Assembly (NCBI GenBank): GCA_963752965.1
Contig: CAVWAJ010000015.1
Span: 62,001 to 126,000 of the forward strand
DNA from: QHXW01 sp963752965
GTDB taxonomy: Bacteria > Acidobacteriota > Terriglobia > Bryobacterales > Bryobacteraceae
Reading direction: 5' to 3'
DNA length: 64,000 bases
Within the stretch, counting starts at the first letter, position 1, and each line of letters opens with the position of its first letter. Below the pieces are notes generated by a model, which saw nothing but the letters and a program-made list of their open reading frames with translations, had not been told where the DNA came from and searched no databases. Shown here piece by piece: positions 49,031 through 57,919 of the stretch. A program made the position numbers and the translations under genes.

Positions 49031-50587
49031 ATGGCCATAACAAACACAATGCAAGAGAAGATCGAGGATTTGAAGAAGCGCCGCCAAAAAGTAATGCTGG
49101 GTGGAGGCGCCGACAAGCTGGAGAAGCACCGTCAGTCGGGAAAGCTGACGGCCCGCGAGCGGATTGATGCGTTAGTGGATCCGGGGAGCTTCGATGAGAG
49201 CGGCTTATTTGCCGAGCACCGCTCCGATGCATTTGGAATGGCGGGCAAGAGCATGCCCGCGGACGGTGTGGTGACGGGAGCGGCATCGGTCGCCGGCCGG
49301 CTGATACACCTGGCCAGCCAGGACTTCACCGTGGCGGGAGGTTCGGCCGGCGAAGTGCACTCCATCAAAGTCGCCGAAATCATGCAGCAGTCCCTGAAAA
49401 CCGGCTCGCCGTTCATCTTTATCAACGATTCCGGCGGCGCGCGGGTGCAGGAGGGAATTGACTCGCTTTCCGGGTATGGCAAGGTGTTTTACGCCAATGT
49501 GATGCTATCCGGTGCGGTACCGCAGATATCGCTAATTTGCGGTCCGTGCGCGGGAGGCGCGGCGTACAGCCCGGCTTTGACGGACTTCATCATCCAGACG
49601 CGCCAGGCCCAGATGTTCATTACCGGGCCCCAGGTGATCAAGCAGGTAACAGGTGAGAACGTGACGGCCGAGCAATTGGGCGGAGTGGAAGCCCATATGG
49701 TCAACTCCGGCGTGATTCATTTCATCGCCGAAGACGATCGCCACGCAGTGCAGCTCTGCCAAAAGCTGCTCACCTTTCTTCCTTCGAACAATCTCGAAGA
49801 TCCGCCGCGAATGGAAGGGAGCCTGAGTGTGGATCCCAATCCGGATCTCGATGACGTTGTGCCCACGGATGTGAAAAGAGGATATGACGTCCGCCAGGTA
49901 ATCACCGGCGTGGTTGATTTCGGCGACTTCCTGGAAGTGCAGTCCGGCTACGCTGCAAACATCGTGGTGGGATTTGCCCGAATCGCAGGCCGCACCATCG
50001 GCATTATTGCCAATCAGCCTTCAGTGAACGCGGGCGTGCTGGACATCAACGCATCGAATAAGGCATCCCGCTTCATTCGCTTCTGCAACGCGTTCAACAT
50101 TTCCCTGTTGACGTTCGTGGATGTGCCGGGATTCCTGCCGGGCGTGCAACAAGAACATGGTGGGATCATCCGGCACGGCGCCAAAATGCTATTCGCCTAT
50201 TCCGCGGCGACGGTCCCCAAGATTCAGGTGATCCTGCGAAAGTGCTACGGCGGCGCCTACCTGGCGATGTGCGGCAAAGATCTTGGCGCGGACCGTGCTT
50301 TCGCATGGCCGAGCGCGGAGATTGCGGTAATGGGCGCAGAAGGGGCGGCGGAGATCGTTTTCCGCAAGGATATCCAGGAGGCCGAGGATAAAACCGCGAA
50401 GCGGAAAGAGCTCATCGAGCGGTACCGGAGCCGGTTTTCCAATCCGTATGTCGCCGCCGGCCGACGGCTGGTGGATGCCGTCATCGAACCGGCCCTGACC
50501 CGGCGTCACATTGCCCAGGCGCTCGAGTACCTGCATACGAAACGGGAACTGCGCCCGCCCAAGAAGCATGGCCTGATGCCACTCTAA
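49031..50587 (+). CDS. mmdA: Methylmalonyl-CoA carboxyltransferase 12S / decarboxylase alpha-type subunit
   Basis: A 518-aa acyl-CoA carboxyltransferase of the PccB/MmdA/12S family, acting on the (S)-methylmalonyl-CoA/propionyl-CoA pair. GGAGCC lies upstream of ATG 49031. Family motifs: GGGADKLEKHRQSGKLTARE, GSPFIFINDSGGARVQEGID, ICGPCAGGAAYSPALTDFII (oxyanion Gly-Gly), TFVDVPGFLPGVQQEHGGII and YGGAYLAMCGKDLGADRAFA. Length is normal. With the 5S and carrier genes next to it, transcarboxylase is the likelier complex; there is no large OadB-type membrane decarboxylase beta subunit in the operon, which argues against the sodium-pumping decarboxylase. Confidence 0.88.
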   Translation: MAITNTMQEKIEDLKKRRQKVMLGGGADKLEKHRQSGKLTARERIDALVDPGSFDESGLFAEHRSDAFGMAGKSMPADGVVTGAASVAGRLIHLASQDFTVAGGSAGEVHSIKVAEIMQQSLKTGSPFIFINDSGGARVQEGIDSLSGYGKVFYANVMLSGAVPQISLICGPCAGGAAYSPALTDFIIQTRQAQMFITGPQVIKQVTGENVTAEQLGGVEAHMVNSGVIHFIAEDDRHAVQLCQKLLTFLPSNNLEDPPRMEGSLSVDPNPDLDDVVPTDVKRGYDVRQVITGVVDFGDFLEVQSGYAANIVVGFARIAGRTIGIIANQPSVNAGVLDINASNKASRFIRFCNAFNISLLTFVDVPGFLPGVQQEHGGIIRHGAKMLFAYSAATVPKIQVILRKCYGGAYLAMCGKDLGADRAFAWPSAEIAVMGAEGAAEIVFRKDIQEAEDKTAKRKELIERYRSRFSNPYVAAGRRLVDAVIEPALTRRHIAQALEYLHTKRELRPPKKHGLMPL

Positions 50588-50600
50588 GGGGAACTGAGCC

Positions 50601-50945
50601 ATGAAGAAGACCACCGACAGCGAAATACGCAGCCTTCTCGAAGAGATGCGGTCGCAGTTGACGTCCTTGTCCGAGCGGGTTGCGATGCTGGAGAACGCCT
50701 CGACGAACAGGGCCAATGGAGTGGCAGCAGCACCTGCGACGGCCGTTCCGCAGGCACCGGCGGCGGTTCAGCCAGAGGCGCCGGCAGCGGGAATTTCTGA
50801 AGAAGAGATTCTGGCGATCTCCGCCGCACTAGCCGCCTGCCTGGGCGTGCGCATCCACATCCGGCAGATCCGGCTCATCGGTTCCGGCGCATGGGCGCAG
50901 GAGGGCCGAGTCTCGATTCAGGCATCCCATCGGCTGCACAGTTAG
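50601..50945 (+). CDS. Small accessory subunit of the carboxyltransferase complex
   Basis: A 114-aa protein starting 13 nt after the 12S gene. An N-terminal coiled coil (SEIRSLLEEMRSQLTSLSER, VAMLENA) and an Ala/Pro-rich linker precede a conserved end: SEEEILAISAALAACLGVRI, HIRQIRLIGSGAWAQEGRVS, IQASHRLHS. This C-terminal block occurs in small proteins beside biotin-dependent acyl-CoA carboxylase genes in delta-proteobacteria and others (from memory), probably binding the carboxyltransferase. It is distantly like the cytoplasmic end of OadG/MmdD or the epsilon subunits, but has no membrane helix. Assembly role is inferred. Confidence 0.65.
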   Translation: MKKTTDSEIRSLLEEMRSQLTSLSERVAMLENASTNRANGVAAAPATAVPQAPAAVQPEAPAAGISEEEILAISAALAACLGVRIHIRQIRLIGSGAWAQEGRVSIQASHRLHS

Positions 50946-50953
50946 GAGACGTC

Positions 50954-51343
50954 GTGAAACTAAAGGTCACAATCGATAACAAGACATACGAAGTTGAGGT
51001 CGAGGCGGTCGAACCGGAAGCACCTGCCCTGCCGGCACGCGGATTCGCGGCAGGGCCCGCCCCGGTTCGCGTGCCCGCCTCGGCTCCGGCACCTCCTCCC
51101 GTCGAGGCACAGCCTGTCAATGAAGAACTAGTTTGCAGGAGCCCGGTATCAGGGGTGGTGGTAAAGGTTGCGGCGCAAGCCGGGCAAACTTTACAGGTCG
51201 GGGATGTTTTGGTGATCCTCGAAGCGATGAAAATGGAGACGAACATAACCGCGCCGGTCGCCGGCAAAGTCGCGGCTATCAAGGTGAAGAAAGGTGACGG
51301 CGTCCAGGCCGGCCAGATCGTAGTGGAGTTCGAGAAGAAATAA
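50954..51343 (+). CDS. Biotin carboxyl carrier protein (1.3S-type)
   Basis: A 129-aa biotin carrier, started at GTG 50954 with GGAG 7 nt upstream. It begins VKLKVTIDNKTYEVEVEAVE like the 1.3S subunit, continues with a Pro/Ala linker and a C-terminal biotinyl domain: VCRSPVSGVVVKVAAQAGQT, then ILEAMKMETNITAPVAGKVA. The biotin acceptor is Lys93 in AMKM. It shuttles carboxyl between the 5S and 12S sites. The next gene starts 1 nt after its stop. Confidence 0.92.
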   Translation: MKLKVTIDNKTYEVEVEAVEPEAPALPARGFAAGPAPVRVPASAPAPPPVEAQPVNEELVCRSPVSGVVVKVAAQAGQTLQVGDVLVILEAMKMETNITAPVAGKVAAIKVKKGDGVQAGQIVVEFEKK

Positions 51344-51344
51344 C

Positions 51345-51812
51345 ATGACTTCAGAAATGGAAAAGGTACCCGGTTTTCTGTTCTTTGATCACGTAGCCAT
51401 CGCGGTCAAGCTAGGCGAGTTGGAAGGGCAGGTGAAGGCGTATAAGACACTCGGCTTTCGGGAGGTGCATCGGGAGGATGTGCTCGGTTCCGACCAGGTG
51501 CACGAGGTTCTGCTCCAGGTAGGGGATGGTCCGAACCTGGTGCAATTGCTGGAGCCTCTCAACACAGAATCTCCGGTGGCCAAACAGATCGAAAAGAACG
51601 GGGGCCGTGGCGGCATGGCGCACGTGGCATTTCGCGTGGCCAACATCCAGCGGGCCTTCGATTATCTGAAGGAGAATGGCTTCAAGATCATCGACAAAGC
51701 GCCACGGAAAGGGTCGCGAGGGACCACCGTCTTCTTTGTCCATCCGAAGACCACCGAAACGGCAGCGTTCGGATACCTGATTGAAGTTGTCCAGGAGGGA
51801 AGCCATGCCTGA
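51345..51812 (+). CDS. mce: Methylmalonyl-CoA epimerase
   Basis: A 155-aa vicinal-oxygen-chelate enzyme that interconverts (S)- and (R)-methylmalonyl-CoA. Metal residues are visible: FFDHVAIAVKL (His), HEVLLQVGDGPNLVQLLEPL (Gln/Glu), GGMAHVAFRVANI (His) and YLIEVVQEG (Glu). It is about 10-20 residues longer than typical. The stop overlaps the mutA start by 8 nt. It provides the (R) isomer for the mutase encoded next. Confidence 0.92.
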   Translation: MTSEMEKVPGFLFFDHVAIAVKLGELEGQVKAYKTLGFREVHREDVLGSDQVHEVLLQVGDGPNLVQLLEPLNTESPVAKQIEKNGGRGGMAHVAFRVANIQRAFDYLKENGFKIIDKAPRKGSRGTTVFFVHPKTTETAAFGYLIEVVQEGSHA

Positions 51813-53247
51813 CGACGCGCCTGGCACCGAGATCCTGAGCCTCAGCCGGGATTTTCCACCCGTGCCGACCAGCGAGTGGGAAGCCCAGATTCACACCGAT
51901 CTGAAAGGCGCCGATTACGAAAAGAAGCTGGTCTGGCGCAGCGAGGAGAAAATCGCGGTGCGGCCGTACTACCGGCGGGAGAATCTGGCAGGCTTGGAAA
52001 GCCAGCTCGGTGCGCTGCCGGCGCAGTTTCCATTTGTGCGCGGCAGCGGCAGACGTTGGGAGATCACACAGAAGTTGTCGCCAGGTGCTGCGGCCATTCG
52101 CGCCGACCTGCTGCACGAATCCGGCGCACACGCGGTCCAGGAGCTGGGGTATGCGCTCGCAGCCGGAGTTGAGCGCCTGGCCAAATTGAGCGCGAAGAAA
52201 CCGGTGGATGCCGCGGCCGGTGAAATCGATTTCGTATTCGCGGTGGGCTCGACGTATTTCTTCGAGATCGCCAAGCTACGTGCCGCCCGGCTGTTGTGGG
52301 CGAAGGCAGTCGAGGCGTTTGAACCAAAGGACCAGAACTCCTGCCTGATGCGCCTTGCTGTGCGCACTTCGCTGCGCAACAAGAGCCTCTACGATCGATA
52401 CACGAACCTGCTGCGCGTTACCACCGAAGCGCTATCGGCGGTCATCGGGGGATGTGATCAACTAGCGGTCGATCCGTTCGGCTTCGATCCGCACCTGGCA
52501 CTCAATGTGCAGCGGATCCTCAAGGAAGAGTCCCACCTGGACGTCGTGGCCGACCCCGCTGGCGGTTCCTATTACATTGAAGCGTTGACCGACTCCCTGG
52601 CGAGGGAAGCCTGGAAGCTGTTCCAACAGGTGGAAGCCGAAGGCGGTTACTCGGCGGCGATGGCATCCGGCTCGATCGCGAAGGCGCTTGCGGAAAGCCG
52701 CGCCGCGAGAGAGAAGGCAGTGAGTGCGCGACGGCGTACACTGGTCGGGGTCAACAACTATCCCAACGTTAACGAGAAGACGCCGGAGTTCGCGGCCCCG
52801 GCACATGCCGATAGCGCCTTGCCTCAGACCCGGTTGGCGGAGCCGTTCGAGCGCATTCGCGAACGCACGGCACAACACACCCGCGACACGGGCCGGTGCC
52901 CCAAGGTCCTTCTGCTGAAGCGCGGCGATGTGAAGATGCGCTCGGCGCGTGCCAATTTCTGTCTGAATTTCTTCGGCTGCGCCGGTTTCGATCTCGTCGA
53001 ATCCGGAGAATATGCCGGGCGGGATGCGGACCTGGTGGTGCTTTGCAGTTCTGACTCGGAATACTTGCCGCTGGCCCAGGAAGTCTGCTCGAAGGTTCAG
53101 GCACCGGTGCTCGTGGCAGGCAATCCAAAAGATCAGATCGAAGCTTTGAAGGCGGCCGGAGTGCAAGGCTTCGTGCACGTACAGAGTGATGCAGTCGAGA
53201 CGCTGACAGCATGGCAGGACCGGATCAGAATGAGGGCCATCCAATGA
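51805..53247 (+). CDS. mutA: Methylmalonyl-CoA mutase small subunit
   Basis: A 480-aa non-catalytic beta subunit. ATG 51805 has GGAGGG about 6 nt upstream (CCAGGAGGGAAGCC). It keeps the mutase TIM-barrel pattern: FVFAVGSTYFFEIAKLRAAR, LWAKAVEAFEPKD, LRVTTEALSAVIGGCDQLAV and SHLDVVADPAGGSYYIEALT. The C-terminal Rossmann part lacks the DxHxxG cobalamin motif (LLLKRGDVKMRSARANFCLN), as expected for the small chain. It is shorter than classical MutA. The stop overlaps mutB as ATGA, so both chains are made together for the heterodimer. Confidence 0.9.
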   Translation: MPDDAPGTEILSLSRDFPPVPTSEWEAQIHTDLKGADYEKKLVWRSEEKIAVRPYYRRENLAGLESQLGALPAQFPFVRGSGRRWEITQKLSPGAAAIRADLLHESGAHAVQELGYALAAGVERLAKLSAKKPVDAAAGEIDFVFAVGSTYFFEIAKLRAARLLWAKAVEAFEPKDQNSCLMRLAVRTSLRNKSLYDRYTNLLRVTTEALSAVIGGCDQLAVDPFGFDPHLALNVQRILKEESHLDVVADPAGGSYYIEALTDSLAREAWKLFQQVEAEGGYSAAMASGSIAKALAESRAAREKAVSARRRTLVGVNNYPNVNEKTPEFAAPAHADSALPQTRLAEPFERIRERTAQHTRDTGRCPKVLLLKRGDVKMRSARANFCLNFFGCAGFDLVESGEYAGRDADLVVLCSSDSEYLPLAQEVCSKVQAPVLVAGNPKDQIEALKAAGVQGFVHVQSDAVETLTAWQDRIRMRAIQ

Positions 53248-55391
53248 AACCGGACTTCTCGAAGATCGATTACAAACCGCGCGCGGCGGCTCGACCGGCG
53301 CAAACCGCGGAGGAGAGTGCGGCCATCTGGATGACGCCGGAGCGCATCCCCGTGAAGCCATGTTACACGGCCGATGACCTCTACTCCATGGAGCACCTGG
53401 AATACGCGGCGGGAATTGCGCCGTTTCTCCGCGGTCCATACTCGACCATGTACGCGATGCAGCCGTGGACCATCCGCCAGTATGCCGGCTTCTCCACCGC
53501 CGAGGAATCGAACGCTTTTTATCGCCGGAATCTCGCGGCGGGCCAGAAAGGCCTGTCGGTGGCATTCGATCTGGCAACGCATCGAGGCTACGACTCCGAT
53601 AACGAGCGCGTAGTGGGCGACGTCGGCAAGGCCGGCGTGGCGATCGATTCCGTCGAGGACATGAAGATTCTCTTCGACCAGATCCCGCTGGGCCAGATGT
53701 CGGTCTCGATGACGATGAACGGCGCGGTTCTCCCAGTGATGGCTTTTTACATCGTGGCGGCCGAGGAGCAAGGCGTGGCGCCGAAGCAACTGAGCGGAAC
53801 CATTCAGAACGACATTCTGAAGGAGTTCATGGTCCGTAACACGTACATCTATCCGCCACGCCCCTCGATGCACGCGATCGGCGACATTTTCCGCTACTGC
53901 TCGGCCAATATGCCGAAGTTCAACTGCATCTCAATCAGCGGCTACCATATGCAGGAAGCGGGCGCGACAGCGGATATCGAGCTCGGCTACACGCTGGCGG
54001 ACGGGCTGGAATACGTGCGCACGGGCATTCAGGCGGGGCTGGATATCGACGGCTTCGCGCCGCGGCTCAGCTTTTTCTGGGCGATCGGCATGAACCATTT
54101 CATGGAGATCGCAAAGCTCCGGGCGGCGCGCGTGCTGTGGGCGAAGCTGATCAAGGGATTCCATCCGAAAAATCCGAAGTCGATGGCATTGCGCACGCAT
54201 TGCCAGACGTCCGGCTGGAGCCTGGCGGCGCAGGATGTCTTTAACAACGTGCCGCGCACGTGCATCGAAGCGCTGGCGGCCGTGCTTGGACATACGCAGT
54301 CGCTGCATACCAACGGGCTCGATGAGGCGATTGCGCTCCCCAACGATTTCTCCGCCCGGATCGCCCGCAATACGCAGATTTATTTGCAGGAAGAAACGGG
54401 TATCACGCGCGTGGTGGACCCGTGGGCCGGCAGTTACTACGTCGAAACGCTGACGCACGAGCTGATGCACCGGGCGTGGCATCATATTCAAGAGATCGAA
54501 AGTCTCGGCGGTATGGCGAAAGCGATCGAAACAGGCGTCCCGAAGATGCGAATCGAGGAAGCGGCGGCGCGCCGGCAGGCGCTGATCGATTCGGGCCGCG
54601 AGGTCATCGTGGGCGTCAACAAGTATCAGCCCACTCAGCCAGAGCAGCTCGACGTGCTCGAAGTGGACAACCAGGCCGTACGCCAATCTCAACTACAGCG
54701 CTTGGCGCAGATTCGCCGCACCCGCAATCAGCGCGCGGTGGAGGAAGCGCTCTCGGCCCTGACCAATTGCGCGCAAACGGGGTCCGGCAATCTGCTGGAA
54801 CTCGCGATCAGCGCCGCGCGCGTGCGAGCCACGCTGGGCGAAATTTCTTACGCGCTGGAGAAAGTGTTCGGCCGTTATCAGGCGGTCAACCGGACGATCT
54901 CGGGTGTGTACTCCGCCGAGAGTCAAAGCGACCCCGAATTCCAGAAAGCGCACGAGATGGCGGAAGAGTTCGCCCGTGTGGACGGCCGCCGTCCGCGGAT
55001 ACTGGTGGCCAAAATGGGCCAGGACGGGCACGATCGCGGGGCCAAAGTGATTGCTACCGCTTTCGCCGACCTCGGATTCGACGTGGATGTGGGGCCGCTG
55101 TTCCAGACGCCGCGGGAGGCCGCGCGCATGGCGGCGGAGAACGACGTTCACGTGCTGGGAATTTCCAGCCTGGCCGGCGGTCACAAGACGCTCGTCCCGG
55201 AAGTAATCAGTGAATTGAAAAAACTCGGGCGCGAGGACATCCTGGTGTTCGTCGGCGGAGTGATTCCGCCGCAGGATTACAACTACCTTTACCAGGCGGG
55301 CGTCGCGGGTGTATTTGGCCCGGGCACCGTCATCCCGATCAGCGCGCAGAAGATCCTGCACGCCTTGATGGGGAGCATTCGTGCGGCCTAG
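53244..55391 (+). CDS. mutB: Methylmalonyl-CoA mutase large (catalytic) subunit
   Basis: A 715-aa adenosylcobalamin enzyme converting (R)-methylmalonyl-CoA and succinyl-CoA. Substrate-barrel motifs: IRQYAGFSTAEESNAFYRRN, SVAFDLATHRGYDSDNERVV, VSMTMNGAVLPVMAFYIVAA, GTIQNDILKEFMVRNTYIYP and HCQTSGWSLAAQDVFNNVPR. The C-terminal B12 domain has DxHxxG in ILVAKMGQDGHDRGAKVIAT (axial His596), then LGISSLAGGHKTLVPEVISE and FVGGVIPPQDYNYLYQAGVA. Length is normal for MutB. It overlaps mutA upstream and meaB downstream (11 nt). No cobalamin riboswitch is visible in the operon. Confidence 0.95.
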   Translation: MKPDFSKIDYKPRAAARPAQTAEESAAIWMTPERIPVKPCYTADDLYSMEHLEYAAGIAPFLRGPYSTMYAMQPWTIRQYAGFSTAEESNAFYRRNLAAGQKGLSVAFDLATHRGYDSDNERVVGDVGKAGVAIDSVEDMKILFDQIPLGQMSVSMTMNGAVLPVMAFYIVAAEEQGVAPKQLSGTIQNDILKEFMVRNTYIYPPRPSMHAIGDIFRYCSANMPKFNCISISGYHMQEAGATADIELGYTLADGLEYVRTGIQAGLDIDGFAPRLSFFWAIGMNHFMEIAKLRAARVLWAKLIKGFHPKNPKSMALRTHCQTSGWSLAAQDVFNNVPRTCIEALAAVLGHTQSLHTNGLDEAIALPNDFSARIARNTQIYLQEETGITRVVDPWAGSYYVETLTHELMHRAWHHIQEIESLGGMAKAIETGVPKMRIEEAAARRQALIDSGREVIVGVNKYQPTQPEQLDVLEVDNQAVRQSQLQRLAQIRRTRNQRAVEEALSALTNCAQTGSGNLLELAISAARVRATLGEISYALEKVFGRYQAVNRTISGVYSAESQSDPEFQKAHEMAEEFARVDGRRPRILVAKMGQDGHDRGAKVIATAFADLGFDVDVGPLFQTPREAARMAAENDVHVLGISSLAGGHKTLVPEVISELKKLGREDILVFVGGVIPPQDYNYLYQAGVAGVFGPGTVIPISAQKILHALMGSIRAA

Positions 55392-56409
55392 GTCCGCGGA
55401 CGTGGATTCGGTCCGTCCCCGCCGGCTTCCTCTCGAAAGGTATGTGGATGGAATCCTGAGCGGGGACGCCGTCGTGCTCGCCAGAGCCATCACCGTCATC
55501 GAGAGCGACCTCGCGGCGGACAGCGATCTGGCTGCACGGCTCCTGGACGCTATTCTGCCGCACACGGGTAAATCGAAGCGCATCGGCATCACGGGCGTCC
55601 CGGGCGTCGGTAAGAGCACTTTCATCGACACGCTGGGTATGTATCTGGTACACGATCGCGGCGAAAGCGTGGCTGTGCTCAGCGTGGATCCCTCCAGTCC
55701 GATCTCCGGCGGAAGCATTCTCGGCGACAAGACGCGGATGGAGCGCCTTGCCGTGGAGAAGCGGGCGTTCATCCGGCCCTCACCTTCGCGCGGGCATATG
55801 GGCGGCGTCGCTCGCCACACGCGGGAGACCATTCTGCTTTGTGAAGCGGCGGGGTATCAGGACATTCTGGTCGAGACCGTTGGGGTTGGGCAATCAGAGA
55901 CGGCAGTCCGGTCGATGACCGATTTCTTTCTGTTACTGATGCTAGCGGGCGCGGGGGACGAGCTACAGGGCATGAAGCGCGGCATCATCGAGATGATTGA
56001 CGGCATGGCCATCAATAAGGCCGATGGCGATAACAAAGCCAAGGCGGACCGCGCCCGCGTCGAGTACTCGAGCGCCCTCCACCTGTTTCCGGCTTCCCCT
56101 GACGGATGGTCGCCGCGTGTCCTCACCTGTTCCGCGCTCAGCGGAGAGGGCATCGCGGAGATCTGGCAGATGATCCTGGAACATCGGGAACATTTCGAGA
56201 AAAGCGGCCATCTGGCCGCGCGCCGCAGCCGCCAGGCTCTCGAGTGGATGAAGGAGCTGGTTGCTCTGGATCTGGAAGCATCATTTCGTAGTAATCGAGC
56301 AATTGTAAGACGCCTGCCGGAGTTGCAGGAGGCTGTACGCGGCGGGCACGTTACACCCTTCGCGGCGAGCCGCGAGTTGCTGTCACTTTTTTATTCCAAG
56401 GAGAACTAA
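55381..56409 (+). CDS. meaB: MeaB/ArgK-type GTPase, methylmalonyl-CoA mutase chaperone
   Basis: A 342-aa G3E-type GTPase that guards and reactivates the B12 mutase. GTG 55381 overlaps mutB by 11 nt. Motifs: KRIGITGVPGVGKSTFIDTL (P-loop), VLSVDPSSPISGGSILGDKT, FIRPSPSRGHMGGVARHTRE, ILVETVGVGQSETAVRSMTD and AINKADGDN (NKxD). C-terminal dimer helices follow. Close coupling to mutA-mutB supports this function rather than arginine transport. Confidence 0.95.
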   Translation: MRPRSADVDSVRPRRLPLERYVDGILSGDAVVLARAITVIESDLAADSDLAARLLDAILPHTGKSKRIGITGVPGVGKSTFIDTLGMYLVHDRGESVAVLSVDPSSPISGGSILGDKTRMERLAVEKRAFIRPSPSRGHMGGVARHTRETILLCEAAGYQDILVETVGVGQSETAVRSMTDFFLLLMLAGAGDELQGMKRGIIEMIDGMAINKADGDNKAKADRARVEYSSALHLFPASPDGWSPRVLTCSALSGEGIAEIWQMILEHREHFEKSGHLAARRSRQALEWMKELVALDLEASFRSNRAIVRRLPELQEAVRGGHVTPFAASRELLSLFYSKEN

Positions 56410-56416
56410 TATTTCC

Positions 56417-57916
56417 ATGTCTCTTCCGTTTCCAGTTTTAACGGCGGAGGAAGCCGCCGCTCTCATCGAGCATGGCCAGACGGTGGGATTCAGCGGCTTC
56501 ACTCCCGCCGGCGTCCCCAAAGCAATTCCCGTAGCGATTGCCAAGCGAGCCGAAGAGGAACATGCTGCCGGCCGCGAGTTTCAGATCGGCGTCCTGACTG
56601 GTGCGTCCACCGGCCCTTCGCTGGACGGCGCCCTGGCGAACGCGAACGCCATCAGCTTCCGCACACCTTATCAGTCCGACCCCAGTCTGCGCGCGCAAAT
56701 TAACTCGGGCGCCACCCGATTCGTGGACATGCACCTTTCGTTGCTTCCGCAAGTCGTCCGATACGGGTTCCTCGGGCCCGTTCATTGGGCGGTTGTGGAA
56801 GCTTGTGACGTCACTGCCGGCGGGGGAATCGTACTGACCTCCTCGGTGGGCGCAGCTCCCACGTATCTGAGCAAGGCAAGCAAAGTCCTGATCGAGATCA
56901 ATCGTTACCATCCGCCGACGCTTCTGGGGATGCACGACATTTACGAGCCGCATGATCCGCCTCTGCGCCGCGAAATCCCGATCTACCAGGTCTCCGACCG
57001 GATTGGAGCGCCCTTGGCCACCGTCGATCCGTCGCGCATTGCCGGGATCGTGGAGACGGATGCCCCTGATGAGTGTGGCGCCTTCGCGGAGCAGACGCCG
57101 CTTACCGAACGCATCGGCCAGAACGTCTCGGACTTTCTCGTCGGTGAGTTGCGCGCTGGAAAGCTCCCGAAGGAGTTCCTGCCCTTGCAGTCTGGCGTGG
57201 GCGACATCGCCAACTGCGTCCTGGCGGCGTTGGGAGCCAATCGCGAGATCCCCTCATTCGAAATGTACACCGAGGTGCTGCAGGATTCCGTGGTCGATCT
57301 GCTGGAGAGCGAACGGTGCCGCTTTGCTTCCACCTGTTCGTTGACGCTCACCGCGCCGGCGATGGCGAGGATCACCGGAAATCTCGACTACTTCCGTTCC
57401 CGCGTGCTGATGCGCCCCCAAGAAATTTCGAACAGCCCCGAAGTGGTGCGCCGGCTTGGAATCATCTCCATGAACACCGCCATCGAGATCGACCTGTTCG
57501 GCAATGTGAATTCGACGCACGTCATGGGACGCCAGCTCATGAACGGCATCGGCGGATCCGGCGACTTCACCCGCAACGCCTACCTCTCGATCTTCAGTTG
57601 CCCATCGACCGCAAAGGGCGGCAAGATCTCCACGATTGTTCCGCTCGTCACTCACATGGACCACAGCGAACACTCAGTACAGATTGTCATCACGGAACAC
57701 GGAGTGGCGGACCTTCGTGGAAAAGATCCGCACTCGCGGGCACGGCTGATCATCAACAACTGCGCGCACCCGGAGTTTCGCGATCAGTTGACGGAGTACC
57801 TCGACCTGGTGAAGCAGGGACACACACCGCAGTCGCTTTCTTTGGCATTTGCGATGCACCGCCAGTATTACCGAACCGGGGACATGCGCGGCATGAAATG
57901 GGAGGAGTGGCGCTAA
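56417..57916 (+). CDS. Succinyl-CoA:acetate/propionate CoA-transferase (Ach1/AarC/ScpC-like)
   Basis: A 499-aa class I CoA-transferase of the acetyl-CoA hydrolase family. Signs: TVGFSGFTPAGVPKAIPVAI, VLTGASTGPSLDGALANANA, VLTSSVGAAPTYLSKASKVL, a likely catalytic Glu286 in SFEMYTEVLQDSVVDLLESE, and NSTHVMGRQLMNGIGGSGDF, then ITEHGVADLRGKDP. Such enzymes pass CoA from succinyl-CoA to acetate, or from propionyl-CoA to succinate. As last gene of the mutase operon it would close the Wood-Werkman cycle (release of propionate, activation of succinate). The stop lies 3 bases from the stop of the convergent gene. Confidence 0.88.
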   Translation: MSLPFPVLTAEEAAALIEHGQTVGFSGFTPAGVPKAIPVAIAKRAEEEHAAGREFQIGVLTGASTGPSLDGALANANAISFRTPYQSDPSLRAQINSGATRFVDMHLSLLPQVVRYGFLGPVHWAVVEACDVTAGGGIVLTSSVGAAPTYLSKASKVLIEINRYHPPTLLGMHDIYEPHDPPLRREIPIYQVSDRIGAPLATVDPSRIAGIVETDAPDECGAFAEQTPLTERIGQNVSDFLVGELRAGKLPKEFLPLQSGVGDIANCVLAALGANREIPSFEMYTEVLQDSVVDLLESERCRFASTCSLTLTAPAMARITGNLDYFRSRVLMRPQEISNSPEVVRRLGIISMNTAIEIDLFGNVNSTHVMGRQLMNGIGGSGDFTRNAYLSIFSCPSTAKGGKISTIVPLVTHMDHSEHSVQIVITEHGVADLRGKDPHSRARLIINNCAHPEFRDQLTEYLDLVKQGHTPQSLSLAFAMHRQYYRTGDMRGMKWEEWR

Positions 57917-57919
57917 TAG

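Noticed and set aside
49031..50587. Sodium-pumping methylmalonyl-CoA decarboxylase
   Set aside because: No membrane beta subunit in the operon, and a 5S-type pyruvate carboxyltransferase is present, which points to transcarboxylase.
53931..54692. Minus-strand frame of 253 codons inside mutB
   Set aside because: Antisense shadow of a conserved enzyme; no start signal.
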